This document shows, piece after piece, positions 46,410 through 54,811 of a stretch of DNA of 64,000 nucleotides. Every line of letters begins with the position of its first letter. Position 1 is the stretch's first letter. A program made the translations under genes and the position numbers. The DNA is from Clostridiales bacterium (GTDB lineage Bacteria > Bacillota > Clostridia > Oscillospirales > Oscillospiraceae): assembly GCA_003525905.1 (NCBI GenBank), contig DQIA01000018.1, forward strand, positions 9,144-73,143, read 5' to 3'. Below the pieces are notes generated by a model that saw only the letters and a list, made by a program, of their open reading frames with translations, was not told the origin of the DNA and did no database searches.

Positions 46410-48446
46410 ATGGACAAAAATATCCGGATCGACGAGATCGTAACACGGCTGAATGCCGCCTCCGACGCTTACTACGGCGGGCAGGAGGAGCAGATGACGA
46501 ACTACGAGTGGGACGCTCTGTTTGACGAGCTGACCGCTCTTGAAAAAGAGACCGGCTATGTCCGGCCCGACAGTCCCACGCAGGTGACGAGCCATTCCGG
46601 GAACGAAATGGACGGCGAGGGGGAGAAGGAAGCGCACGAGTACCCCGCGCTCTCGCTCGCCAAGACGAAAAAGGTCGAGGAATTGCAGGACTGGGCGGGC
46701 GAACGCGACATTTGGCTCTCGTGGAAGCTCGACGGCTCGACGCTTGTGGCGACGTATGACGGCGGCGCGCTCACGCGCGTTTTGACGCGCGGCAACGGCA
46801 CCGTCGGCACGAACATCACCTATATGGCCTCCGCCATCCGCGGTATTCCCGCGAAAATCAGCGACAAGGGCCACCTCGTCGTGCGCGGCGAGGCGACCAT
46901 CTCCTACGCAGATTTCGAGGCCATCAACGACACGCTCGAGGACGCGGACGACCGCTACGCAAACCCCCGCAACCTCGCCGCCGGCACGCTGGCGCTCGAC
47001 AAGACGAATCTCGACAAGGTAAAAGAGCGCAACGTGACGTTCAACGCCTTTACGCTCGTGCACACGGATGAAGTGATCCGCTCCTGGGGCGCGCGCATGG
47101 ACTATCTGGAAAAGCTCGGCTTCATCACAGTCGAGCGCGAGCACACAGATGCGAAAAATCTGCCCGACGCCATCGCGCGCTGGACGAAAAAGGTCGATTC
47201 CGGCGAGATGGGCATTCCAGTCGACGGCCTTGTCATCACCTACGACGACACGGACTACGCAGCGACCGGCAGCGTGACGGGTCATCACGCGACGCGCGCG
47301 GGTCTTGCCTACAAGTGGGCGGACGTGTCCGCCGACACGGTGCTCGACCACATCGAATGGTCGTGCGCGGCCTCGACCATCACGCCGGTCGCGGTCTTTG
47401 ACCCTGTGCAGCTCGAGGGCACGACTGTCACGCGCGCAAGCCTCTGCAACGTCAGCGAGCTCGAGCGCCTCGGCATCGGCAAGGACCGCAAGACCGAGCT
47501 TCGCATCATCAAGGCCAACAAAATCATCCCGAAGTGCATCGCGGTCGTCAGGGCCGAGGGCAGCTATGAAGTCCCGACGGCCTGTCCCGTCTGCGGCGCG
47601 GCGACCGAGGTGCGTATCAGCCCGGTAAGCGGCGTGAAGACGCTGCGCTGCACCGATCCGAACTGTCCCGCCAAGCACTTGAAGCGCTTTGTCCGCTTTG
47701 CGAGCAAGGGCGGGCTTGATATCGACGGCCTCTCCGTGCAAACGCTGCACGAGTTCGTCAACCGCGGCTATCTGCGCGATTTTGCCGACCTCTATCATCT
47801 GGACGCGCATGCGGACGAGATCGTAAAGCTCGAAGGCTTTGGCGAAAAGTCCTGCGCGAACCTGTTGGCGGCCATCGAAAAGAGCCGCAAAGTCGACCCC
47901 ATCCACCTGATCTTCGCCCTCTGCATCCCAAACATCGGCGCGGACGCGGGCAAGAAGCTCATCGCAGCGCTCGGCACGAAGGGCTTTTTATTACGCATCG
48001 AGAGCGGCGAGGGCTTCGAGGACGTGGACGGCATCGGCGTTGAGCGTTCAAACGCGCTCCTGAACTGGTTTGCTGACGATGAAAACAAAAACCTCTTCGA
48101 CCGCCTGATGGCAGAGCTCACACTGGAGGACGTCGCCCCCAAGCAGGAGGCCGACGGAACCTGCAAAGGTCTGAGCTTCGTCATCACGGGCGATGTGCAC
48201 CTCTTCAAAAACCGCAGCGCGTTCAAAGCCTACGTCGAAGAGCAAGGCGGCGCCGTGACCGGCAGCGTCTCGGGGAAGACAACGTACCTCGTCAGCAACG
48301 ACGGGGAATCGAATTCGTCGAAGACGAAAAAGGCAAAGGAACTGGGGGTTCCTATTCTTTCCGAGGAAGAATTTGTCTCTCGGTTCGGAGGTCCCGAATC
48401 TGCTGACTCTGCGGAAGTGCAAATCGGCATTGATACACTGCTGTGA
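46410..48446 (+). CDS. ligA: NAD-dependent DNA ligase, divergent LigA type
   Basis: A 678-residue ligase sealing nicks with NAD. Domain order is kept: NAD-binding Ia region (YEWDALFDELTALEKE), adenylation domain with WKLDGST near residue 109 holding the catalytic Lys, OB fold, a four-Cys zinc finger (CPVCG...CTDPNC, near 392-420), helix-hairpin-helix repeats and a C-terminal BRCT domain (about 590-665). The segment before the active site (HEYPALSLAKTKKVEEL) departs from the usual HxxPMLSLxNAF, so this may be an accessory paralogue. The ATG at 46410 follows GGAGAGAGG. Confidence 0.9.
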   Translation: MDKNIRIDEIVTRLNAASDAYYGGQEEQMTNYEWDALFDELTALEKETGYVRPDSPTQVTSHSGNEMDGEGEKEAHEYPALSLAKTKKVEELQDWAGERDIWLSWKLDGSTLVATYDGGALTRVLTRGNGTVGTNITYMASAIRGIPAKISDKGHLVVRGEATISYADFEAINDTLEDADDRYANPRNLAAGTLALDKTNLDKVKERNVTFNAFTLVHTDEVIRSWGARMDYLEKLGFITVEREHTDAKNLPDAIARWTKKVDSGEMGIPVDGLVITYDDTDYAATGSVTGHHATRAGLAYKWADVSADTVLDHIEWSCAASTITPVAVFDPVQLEGTTVTRASLCNVSELERLGIGKDRKTELRIIKANKIIPKCIAVVRAEGSYEVPTACPVCGAATEVRISPVSGVKTLRCTDPNCPAKHLKRFVRFASKGGLDIDGLSVQTLHEFVNRGYLRDFADLYHLDAHADEIVKLEGFGEKSCANLLAAIEKSRKVDPIHLIFALCIPNIGADAGKKLIAALGTKGFLLRIESGEGFEDVDGIGVERSNALLNWFADDENKNLFDRLMAELTLEDVAPKQEADGTCKGLSFVITGDVHLFKNRSAFKAYVEEQGGAVTGSVSGKTTYLVSNDGESNSSKTKKAKELGVPILSEEEFVSRFGGPESADSAEVQIGIDTLL

Positions 48447-48469
48447 TCTGCTGCTGCACCGTGCAGCGG

Positions 48470-49035
48470 CGGTTTTCCGCACTGTGCGGAAACGGGCAAC
48501 TAAAGGGGGATACTCTCTTTCAAAAGAGAGTATCCCCCTTTAAATCCCCCGAGAGAAATTTTACATTGGCAGTTTGTAGCTCGAAGAGCTGCACGCGCTG
48601 CGCAATCAGGTGCGGTGTACATGGCTTTGCCATGAATCCCTACCGCCTCGTTACCACTCTCACTCGCGCCTTACTACCGTGAGGCGCGAGTGACGTTTAC
48701 TCGGCGGCAGACTGTGTGCCAAATGCGGCGTTGCTGCGCTCGCCGCATTGATGACACTGGCGGTAGACGGTGATTACTGCGAACTTCTACAAGATGGGCA
48801 GAGCGGTAGCGGATAGTAGAAGCAGAGGCAAATCGTCTTGCAATGCTGACGCGGCAACACCGCGCGCAGGGAAGTGCAATCGGCAAGCATCGCAGCTCTT
48901 CGAGTTGCTCGCTTGCAATGAAAATTTTCTCAGGGAGGGTGTAAGGGAGGGATGTCTCTTTTTCAAAAAGAGACACCCCTCCCTTATCCGCGTCCCCACA
49001 CAGTGTGGGGAACATTCCTTCCGCATGAAGTGCGG
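48470..49035. repeat. Large imperfect inverted-repeat element between ligA and the aminotransferase
   Basis: About 570 bases without a convincing gene. Both ends carry related arms in opposite orientation. On the left are a TTTTCCGCACTGTGCGGAAA hairpin, a long stem at 48508-48542, then GAGAGAAATTTTACATTG and CTCGAAGAGCTGC. On the right, reversed, are GTGCGGAAAAC, a long stem at 48945-48985, CAATGAAAATTTTCTC and GCAGCTCTTCGAG. The middle holds further hairpins, e.g. ACTCGCGCC/GGCGCGAGT at 48660-48690. The outer stems can double as terminators for the two convergent genes. Confidence 0.65.
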
Positions 49036-49040
49036 AAAAC

Positions 49041-50204
49041 TCACATCATATCCTTGATATGATTCAGCCGATCCAGCGCGGCGTACAGCGTCTCATCCTT
49101 CTTCGCAAAGTGCAGACGCACAATATTGTTGATCGGTTCATTGAAGAACGAGCTGCCCGGCACGGCGCCGACGCCGGCTTTTCTCGCCAGCTGCTCGCAG
49201 AAGTCGACGTCGCTCTGGCCCTTCTTGAGGTACGGGGAGATGTCTGCCAGCACGAAGTACGTGCCCTCGGGATCGGTGAAGGGGATGCCGATGTCGCGCA
49301 TGCCCTCGGTGAAGATCTTCTTCATGTGCGCGTAGTGCGCGCCGAACTCGTCATAGTAGCTCAGCGGCATGTTGAGGCCGACGACGGCGGCCTCCATCAG
49401 AGGCGACGGGCAGCCGACGGCGTTGAAGTCGTGGTACTGGCGGATGCGCGCCATGATGTTCTCCGGCGCGATGGCATAGCCGAGTCTCCAGCCGGTGACG
49501 GAGTAGGTCTTGGAGAGCGACGAGCAGGAGACCGTGCGCTCCCACATGCCGGGGATGCTGTTCATGTAGACATGCTTGCGGCCGTCGTAGATGATGTGCT
49601 CATATACCTCGTCCATGATGGCGTAAACGTCGTAGCGGATGCAGAGGTCGGCGATGGTCTTGAGCTCTTCCTCGGTGAAGACCTTGCCGCTCGGGTTCGA
49701 GGGATTGCAGATGATGATGGCCTTCGCGCCGCCGCGGAACGCATCTTCGAGCACGTTCGGGTCAAAGGAGAACGTCGGCGGATTCAGAGGGACAAAGACC
49801 GGCTCGCAGTCAGCCATGATGACCTGTGCGCGGTAGTTTTCGAAGAACGGGGAGAACATCACGACGCGGTCGCCCGGATTCGTCAGGGCGAAGAGCGTGT
49901 CGACCATCGCTTCGGTCGAGCCGATGGTCGCGACGATCTCGGTCTCGGGGTCGATGGTGCGGCCCATGAAGTGACCGCATTTGCGCGCGATGGCCTGGCG
50001 GAAATTCGGCGCACCCATCGTGATGGGGTACTGATGGGGGCCTTCGTGGCTCACGACCTCGAGGCGGTCCATCATCTCCTTGGGCGGGTCAAAATCGGGG
50101 AAGCCCTGCGCTAAGTTGATCGCGCCGCATTCGTTGGAGATACGCGTCATTCTGCGAATGACGGAGTCGGTAAAGTGCTGATTTCTTCTGCTCATTTCCT
50201 GCAT
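49041..50204 (-). CDS. PLP-dependent aminotransferase (class I/II)
   Basis: A 387-residue fold-type I aminotransferase. GAINLAQGFPDFDPP near residue 27 and SSLSKTYSVTGWRLGY near 235, with the PLP lysine, are characteristic; IICNPSNPSGKVFT and the C-terminal NIVRLHFA Arg contact substrate. It resembles aspartate/kynurenine/methionine-type aminotransferases of subgroup I; the exact substrate is undecided. I start at 50204 (MQEMSRRNQ) with AAAGGA upstream. The promoter is at 50279-50306. Confidence 0.87.
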   Translation of the reverse strand: MQEMSRRNQHFTDSVIRRMTRISNECGAINLAQGFPDFDPPKEMMDRLEVVSHEGPHQYPITMGAPNFRQAIARKCGHFMGRTIDPETEIVATIGSTEAMVDTLFALTNPGDRVVMFSPFFENYRAQVIMADCEPVFVPLNPPTFSFDPNVLEDAFRGGAKAIIICNPSNPSGKVFTEEELKTIADLCIRYDVYAIMDEVYEHIIYDGRKHVYMNSIPGMWERTVSCSSLSKTYSVTGWRLGYAIAPENIMARIRQYHDFNAVGCPSPLMEAAVVGLNMPLSYYDEFGAHYAHMKKIFTEGMRDIGIPFTDPEGTYFVLADISPYLKKGQSDVDFCEQLARKAGVGAVPGSSFFNEPINNIVRLHFAKKDETLYAALDRLNHIKDMM

Positions 50205-50278
50205 GGGTGTGCCGTCCTTTCCGTTGCGGTCAGTGCGGAACACGCTCGCAGAGCCGCGATCAAGTGAAGTTGTTCTTA

Positions 50279-50306
50279 ATATTACATAAAGATGAGAGAA
50301 TGTCAA
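50279..50306 (-). promoter_or_regulatory. Promoter of the aminotransferase gene
   Basis: On the minus strand TTGACA (50301-50306) and TAATAT (50279-50284) are 16 bases apart, with a leader of about 65 bases. The divergent side toward the spore genes shows no clear sigma-A promoter, as expected for sporulation-sigma genes. Confidence 0.65.
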
Positions 50307-50421
50307 GTATTACAAAGGACAACATGACGAAGTTCGACGCTTTGTCACGATAAAGCAGGAACGCGGCGGCCGCTTTTGTATAGAATGGAGCAGGCGAACG
50401 CCGGGAGAGGAGGGGAAAAGC

Positions 50422-50610
50422 ATGTATTCGAATCCGCCGCCGCGCCCGCCGGGACCGCCGCTGTTCGGCCCGTGGCGCTGCGTGGGTGTTTGCGCGCTGG
50501 CGCTGGGGCTCGGTATTTTCATCGCGGCTGTTTTTCCGGTGGGGGCGCTGATGTTTCTGGTCGCGTTTCTTCTCATCTTCTGCGGCATCGGCTGCCTGCG
50601 CAGATTTTAA
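50422..50610 (+). CDS. Small membrane protein before spoVM
   Basis: A 62-residue protein with a Pro-rich N-terminus (SNPPPRPPGPP) and two hydrophobic stretches (about 20-38 and 41-58). GGAGAGGAGGGG precedes the ATG closely, which supports translation. It lies 41 bases ahead of spoVM and may belong to the same sporulation unit. I do not recognise the family. Confidence 0.55.
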   Translation: MYSNPPPRPPGPPLFGPWRCVGVCALALGLGIFIAAVFPVGALMFLVAFLLIFCGIGCLRRF

Positions 50611-50651
50611 CATTGGTTGAAAAGGGCATGAATATTGGGAGGGGGAAAAGC

Positions 50652-50732
50652 ATGAAAATTGTCGTTTGGAAGTCACCCAAGGTCCTCTCGTCGCTGCTGC
50701 GGCGCGTATTTGGCGTCAAAGAGGAGGCATAA
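50652..50732 (+). CDS. spoVM: Stage V sporulation protein SpoVM
   Basis: A 26-residue amphipathic helical peptide, the same length as Bacillus SpoVM. It starts MKIVVWKSPK and ends with basic/acidic residues (RRVFGVKEEA); the Pro near position 9 is conserved. SpoVM senses the convex forespore membrane and anchors SpoIVA there. The ribosome site GGGAGGGGG lies six bases before the ATG. The next two genes are sipL and spoIVA, its direct functional partners, which makes the call firm despite the small size. Confidence 0.88.
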   Translation: MKIVVWKSPKVLSSLLRRVFGVKEEA

Positions 50733-50788
50733 TGCGCGTCCACCCGGCATAAAGTGCACTAACCACTTAGCCGAAGGAGAGGACTGCA

Positions 50789-52330
50789 ATGGAACTGGAA
50801 TTGAAAAAGGAGCAGTTTGCCTGTTATCAGGCGTTACCGCAGCTCAGCGAGAACCGCGAGGAGACAACGGAGACCATCGTGCCGGACTATCTGCCGGACA
50901 TCGCCCGCATCGTGGATGCGAGCGGGTGCCTTTTCCTGCGCAGCCGTGAGATCGCAGACGGAAAAGCGCAGGTGTCGGGCACGATCCGCATGACGCTTTT
51001 GTACGTGGCCGAGGACGCGCAGGGGATGAAGTCGTTTGAATACACGCTGCCGCTCGACGAGACGATCGAGGGGCGCGCGCTGAGCGGCAGCGCGGACAGC
51101 TGCCTCGACGGCCGGCTCTGCTCGTGCGAAGTGCGCATGCTCAATCCGCGTAAGGTGTTTACGCGCGTGAACGTGGAGCTGACGCTTACGCCCTACGTGC
51201 CCGCGTCGCTGAGCGTGTGCAGCGGCGTGAAGGAGCAGGAAGCCTACAAGATCGAAACGCTGTGCGAGAAAAAGGACATCGGCATCATCCGCGCCATTCG
51301 GGAAAAGGACTTCACGTTTTCCGATGAAGTGCTGCTTTCGGGCACGAAGGAGCCCATTCAGGAGCTTTTACGCACAAAGTGGGCGCTGCGCGTGACCGAC
51401 TGCAAGTCAATCGGCAACAAGATCGTGCTCAAGGGCGTCGCGCGGCTGGATGCCATCTACTTGGATGAGAGCGGGAACCTTGCGTCCATGAGCAGCGAGC
51501 TGCCGTTTTCGCAGATCCTCGACGGCCTTGCCGAAGAGGAGGGCGAGACGACGGTGCGCGCGTCGCTGCGCCTGACAGGCGCGGAGATCCATGTCGGCAG
51601 CGAGAGCGAGCCGGACAATAACCGCGCCATCTCGCTGCGGCTCTACATCAGCGCGTTCACAGCGGTGCGCGAGGTGAAAAGCGTTTGCTGTGTGGCGGAC
51701 CTTTACAGCACGGCCTACGACCTGACCGCGAAGACGGAGACGGTCGAGCTGTGCGACAGCGCGGCGCTGGTGCTGCGCGAGCAGCTCGTGCGCGAAAAGA
51801 TCGAGACCGGGGCCGAGGTGCAGACGGTGCTGGCGACGGACGTGATCTTCAGCAGCGCGGGCGTGAGCGGCGGGGGAGAGAGCGCGTCGCTGCGCGCGAC
51901 GGCGAATCTGCGCGTGCTGTATCTCGACGAAAACGCCGTGCCGCTGCTCTCCGAGCGGCGGAGCGAGGTGCTGCTCGAGACTGACCTTCCGGCCGGCGGC
52001 CAGGCGCGGGTGCAGGATGTGTATGCGGGCGAGATCGCCGCGTCCGTCGGCGCGGACGGCGTGGAGCTGCGCTTCCCCGTAACGTTTGCCGTCAGCGTGG
52101 CGGAAACGCCGTGTTATCCTTGTCTTCAGTCGCTTGAGGCCGAGGAGTGCGGGAAAAAGGACGAGAACGTCCCCTCGCTCGTGCTGCGCGCGATGAAGCA
52201 GGGCGAGCGGCTGTGGGATATTGCCAAGCTGTACCGCACGACGGTCGAGGCCATCCTTGCGGCCAACGAGCTCAAGGAGGAATCCGCCGCGGTGATCGGA
52301 AAGCTGCTGCTGATCCCACGCAGGCGATGA
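50789..52330 (+). CDS. sipL: SipL-like spore coat morphogenetic protein (DUF3794 + LysM)
   Basis: A 513-residue protein with an N-terminal domain (about 1-150) and repeated DUF3794 modules (about 165-420, e.g. VLKGVARLDAIYLD and ATANLRVLYLDENAVPL). It ends in a LysM domain (about 463-508, MKQGERLWDIAKLYRTTVEAILAAN). This architecture is that of Clostridioides SipL, which binds SpoIVA through LysM and recruits it to the forespore, in place of Bacillus SpoVID. It lies 18 bases before spoIVA. Confidence 0.9.
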   Translation: MELELKKEQFACYQALPQLSENREETTETIVPDYLPDIARIVDASGCLFLRSREIADGKAQVSGTIRMTLLYVAEDAQGMKSFEYTLPLDETIEGRALSGSADSCLDGRLCSCEVRMLNPRKVFTRVNVELTLTPYVPASLSVCSGVKEQEAYKIETLCEKKDIGIIRAIREKDFTFSDEVLLSGTKEPIQELLRTKWALRVTDCKSIGNKIVLKGVARLDAIYLDESGNLASMSSELPFSQILDGLAEEEGETTVRASLRLTGAEIHVGSESEPDNNRAISLRLYISAFTAVREVKSVCCVADLYSTAYDLTAKTETVELCDSAALVLREQLVREKIETGAEVQTVLATDVIFSSAGVSGGGESASLRATANLRVLYLDENAVPLLSERRSEVLLETDLPAGGQARVQDVYAGEIAASVGADGVELRFPVTFAVSVAETPCYPCLQSLEAEECGKKDENVPSLVLRAMKQGERLWDIAKLYRTTVEAILAANELKEESAAVIGKLLLIPRRR

Positions 52331-52348
52331 GGAACGGAGGAAGAAGGT

Positions 52349-53830
52349 ATGAGCATGAATACGGAGATCTATCAGGATATTTCGACCCGCACGGCGGGGG
52401 ACATCTACATCGGCGTCGTCGGCCCCGTGCGCGCGGGCAAGTCGACGTTCATCAAGCGCTTTATGGAAACGCAGGTCATCCCGAATATCGACAATGTCTA
52501 CCGCCGCGAGCGGGCAAAGGATGAGCTGCCGCAGAGCGGCAGCGGCCGCATGGTGATGACGGCGGAGCCGAAGTTCGTGCCGGAAGAGGCGGTGGACATC
52601 GCGCTCGACGAGGGAAGCAGCTGCTCGGTTCGGCTCATCGACTGCGTGGGCTATATGATCCCGGGCGCGACGGGGCAGATGGAGGGCGAGAGCCCGCGCA
52701 TGGTCTCGACGCCGTGGCTCGACCACGAGGTGACGATGAGCGAGGCGGCGGAGCTCGGTACGACGCGCGTCATCCGCGAGCATTCGACCATCGGCGTCGT
52801 TGTGACGACCGACGGCAGTATCACTGATATCCCGCGCGAGGACTACATAGAGGCCGAGGGCCGCGTCATCCGCGAATTGCAGGAGATCGGCAAGCCATTT
52901 CTCGTTCTGCTCAACGCGACAGAGCCGGAAAGTGATCGCGTGCAGGCAATGGCAAGGGATATCGCTTCACGCTATGGCGTGACATGTCTGCCCGTCAACT
53001 GCCTGACGCTCGACGACAACGCGGTGGGAATGATTCTCAAGGCCATCCTTTACGAGTTCCCGCTCTGCGAGCTGGACCTCTTCATCCCGCCGTGGGTCGA
53101 GGCGCTTGCCGACGATCACCCGATCAAAAGCGGCCTCTATCAGGCCATCCGCGAGAATACGGGAACACTTCACTGCATCCGAGAGGTGCAGGGCGCGATC
53201 AGCGCTATCGGCGGCTGCGAAAGCGTCAGCAGCGCGCGCATCACGTCCATTCAGCTCGGCACGGGCGTCGCCGCGGCAGAATTGCAGCTCCCGCGCGCGC
53301 TGTTCTACCGGACGCTGAGCGAGCAGTCGGGCTTCGATGTGAAGGATGACGGCGATCTGCTGAGCCTTCTCACTGAGCTCTCGTCGGTCAAGGCGGAGTA
53401 CGACAAGGTGGCGCAGGCGGTGTCCGATGCGCGCGAGAGAGGCTACGGCATCGTTGTGCCGACGGTCGATGAGCTGAACCTCGAAGAGCCGGAGATCATG
53501 AAGCAGGGCGGGCGTTACGGCGTGCGGCTCAAGGCGAGCGCGCCGAGCCTGCATATCATTCGCGCCGACATCGAAACGACCGTTTCGCCCATCGTCGGCA
53601 ACGAAAAGCAGAGCGAGGACATGGTCAACTACCTCTTGCAGGAGTTCGAGGGCGACACGACGAAGATCTGGCAGTCCAACATCTTCGGCCGCAGCTTCCA
53701 CGAGATCGTGAACGAAGACTTACAGGCAAAGCTCAAGCACATGCCGGACGACGCGCGCCTCAAGCTCCGCCAGACGCTTGAGCGCATCATCAACGAGGGC
53801 ACGGGCGGTCTCATCTGTATCATCCTGTAA
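52349..53830 (+). CDS. spoIVA: Stage IV sporulation protein A, spore coat ATPase
   Basis: A 493-residue cytoskeletal ATPase that polymerises around the forespore to form the coat basement layer. It has the TRAFAC-type P-loop GVVGPVRAGKSTFIKRFM near residue 23, the Walker-B-like LIDCVGYMIPGA near 96, and the conserved VVTTDGSITDIPREDY segment. The C-terminal end (GTGGLICIIL) is the membrane/SpoVM-binding tail typical of the family. It closes the spoVM-sipL-spoIVA cluster and has a terminator at once after it. Confidence 0.96.
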   Translation: MSMNTEIYQDISTRTAGDIYIGVVGPVRAGKSTFIKRFMETQVIPNIDNVYRRERAKDELPQSGSGRMVMTAEPKFVPEEAVDIALDEGSSCSVRLIDCVGYMIPGATGQMEGESPRMVSTPWLDHEVTMSEAAELGTTRVIREHSTIGVVVTTDGSITDIPREDYIEAEGRVIRELQEIGKPFLVLLNATEPESDRVQAMARDIASRYGVTCLPVNCLTLDDNAVGMILKAILYEFPLCELDLFIPPWVEALADDHPIKSGLYQAIRENTGTLHCIREVQGAISAIGGCESVSSARITSIQLGTGVAAAELQLPRALFYRTLSEQSGFDVKDDGDLLSLLTELSSVKAEYDKVAQAVSDARERGYGIVVPTVDELNLEEPEIMKQGGRYGVRLKASAPSLHIIRADIETTVSPIVGNEKQSEDMVNYLLQEFEGDTTKIWQSNIFGRSFHEIVNEDLQAKLKHMPDDARLKLRQTLERIINEGTGGLICIIL

Positions 53831-53833
53831 AGA

Positions 53834-53866
53834 AACAAAGCGAGAGGAACTTCCTCTCGCTTTGTT
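53834..53866 (+). terminator. Terminator of the spoIVA cluster
   Basis: AACAAAGCGAGAGGA and TCCTCTCGCTTTGTT form a near-perfect stem starting four bases after the stop codon. Confidence 0.85.
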
Positions 53867-53963
53867 ACATTCCTGTAACTGGAATGTCATCACTTTGTAA
53901 CTTGTCATTTCCGCTGCCCGCTGTTATGCTGTTCTATAAGAAGGATAACAGGAGGAAGAGGAT

Positions 53964-54752
53964 ATGAGCCGAAAGATCGCGCTGCCGCTGCTGGTGGCAG
54001 CGGCGCTTGTCAGCATCATCTTAGCAAGCCGCACCCCGCAGCCCATCATAGAGGAATTGCCACCGGAGGAGGCTGACGCGCCCACCGCGCTGCTCACGCA
54101 GACCGAGAAGGTCGGCGGGCAGACCGTCACGCTGAAGGTCTACGAGCCGGATGAGGCGGGCTATGCGCGCTATGCGCTCTTCCATGAGGACGGTACGGAG
54201 ATCGACATACCGTTCGGTGTAAATTGCGGCACTTGGATCGGGAATGGCAACGCTGCCGAAAAAGTCTCCCTGACTGCACGGGACGATGTGCTCGGATTTC
54301 CGGGCTTCGAGCTTGAAACGATCCAAGGCATAGTTATGACAGTTTGTGACTTCTATGCGCTGACGGAGCAGGGCTTCGTCTATGCGGGCAGGACCTTTGG
54401 CTATGACTTTGATGATGCGGCGGAGGGCGACGGCGCGTGGCCGCTTGATCTCACGGGAGATGGGCGCAGCGAACTCATTACGCGCAGCACCTTTGGCGAC
54501 GGCATGTCGTGCGTTTTTGTCTACCGCTGGAACGCCGCGGAGGGGAACTCTCAGTACAGCAAGGTCGACTGGGAGAAGGCGGACGCGCAGCTTGCGCGCC
54601 TGAGTGAGTACCTCGGCGTGACCGCGCGGGCGGAGACCTATCACGCACAGGACAATACCGTTACGCTGACGCTCTACACGGAAAGCGGCACGAAGGAAAC
54701 AACGCTGCCGCTCACCACAGATATTCTCGGCGAGTGGTTTGCAGATGACTGA
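53964..54752 (+). CDS. Secreted/membrane-anchored protein of unknown function
   Basis: A 262-residue protein with an N-terminal hydrophobic segment (about 5-22) without a lipobox, an acidic Pro-rich linker, and an extracytoplasmic domain. A DLTGDGRSELITRS motif near residue 168 resembles the calcium-binding FG-GAP/VCBS element. It has its own likely promoter (TTGTCA, 17 bases, TATGCT) just upstream and AGGAGGAAGAGG before the ATG. I do not recognise a family. Confidence 0.65.
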   Translation: MSRKIALPLLVAAALVSIILASRTPQPIIEELPPEEADAPTALLTQTEKVGGQTVTLKVYEPDEAGYARYALFHEDGTEIDIPFGVNCGTWIGNGNAAEKVSLTARDDVLGFPGFELETIQGIVMTVCDFYALTEQGFVYAGRTFGYDFDDAAEGDGAWPLDLTGDGRSELITRSTFGDGMSCVFVYRWNAAEGNSQYSKVDWEKADAQLARLSEYLGVTARAETYHAQDNTVTLTLYTESGTKETTLPLTTDILGEWFADD

Positions 54753-54764
54753 CCGGAATGATAT

Positions 54765-54801
54765 AAAAAGGAACCGATTCGAAAGAATCGGTTCCTTTTT
54801 T
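54765..54801. terminator. Bidirectional terminator
   Basis: GGAACCGATTC and GAATCGGTTCC flank GAAA, with A runs on one side and T runs on the other. It serves both the secreted-protein gene and the convergent phosphofructokinase gene. Confidence 0.9.
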
Positions 54802-54811
54802 ACTGAAAAAT

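Noticed and set aside
46356..47906. Minus-strand frame of 516 codons opposite ligA
   Set aside because: LigA on the plus strand has all expected domains; the antisense frame has none.
48447..49040. Short frames between ligA and the aminotransferase
   Set aside because: They lie in inverted-repeat DNA, lack ribosome sites and show no recognisable protein features.
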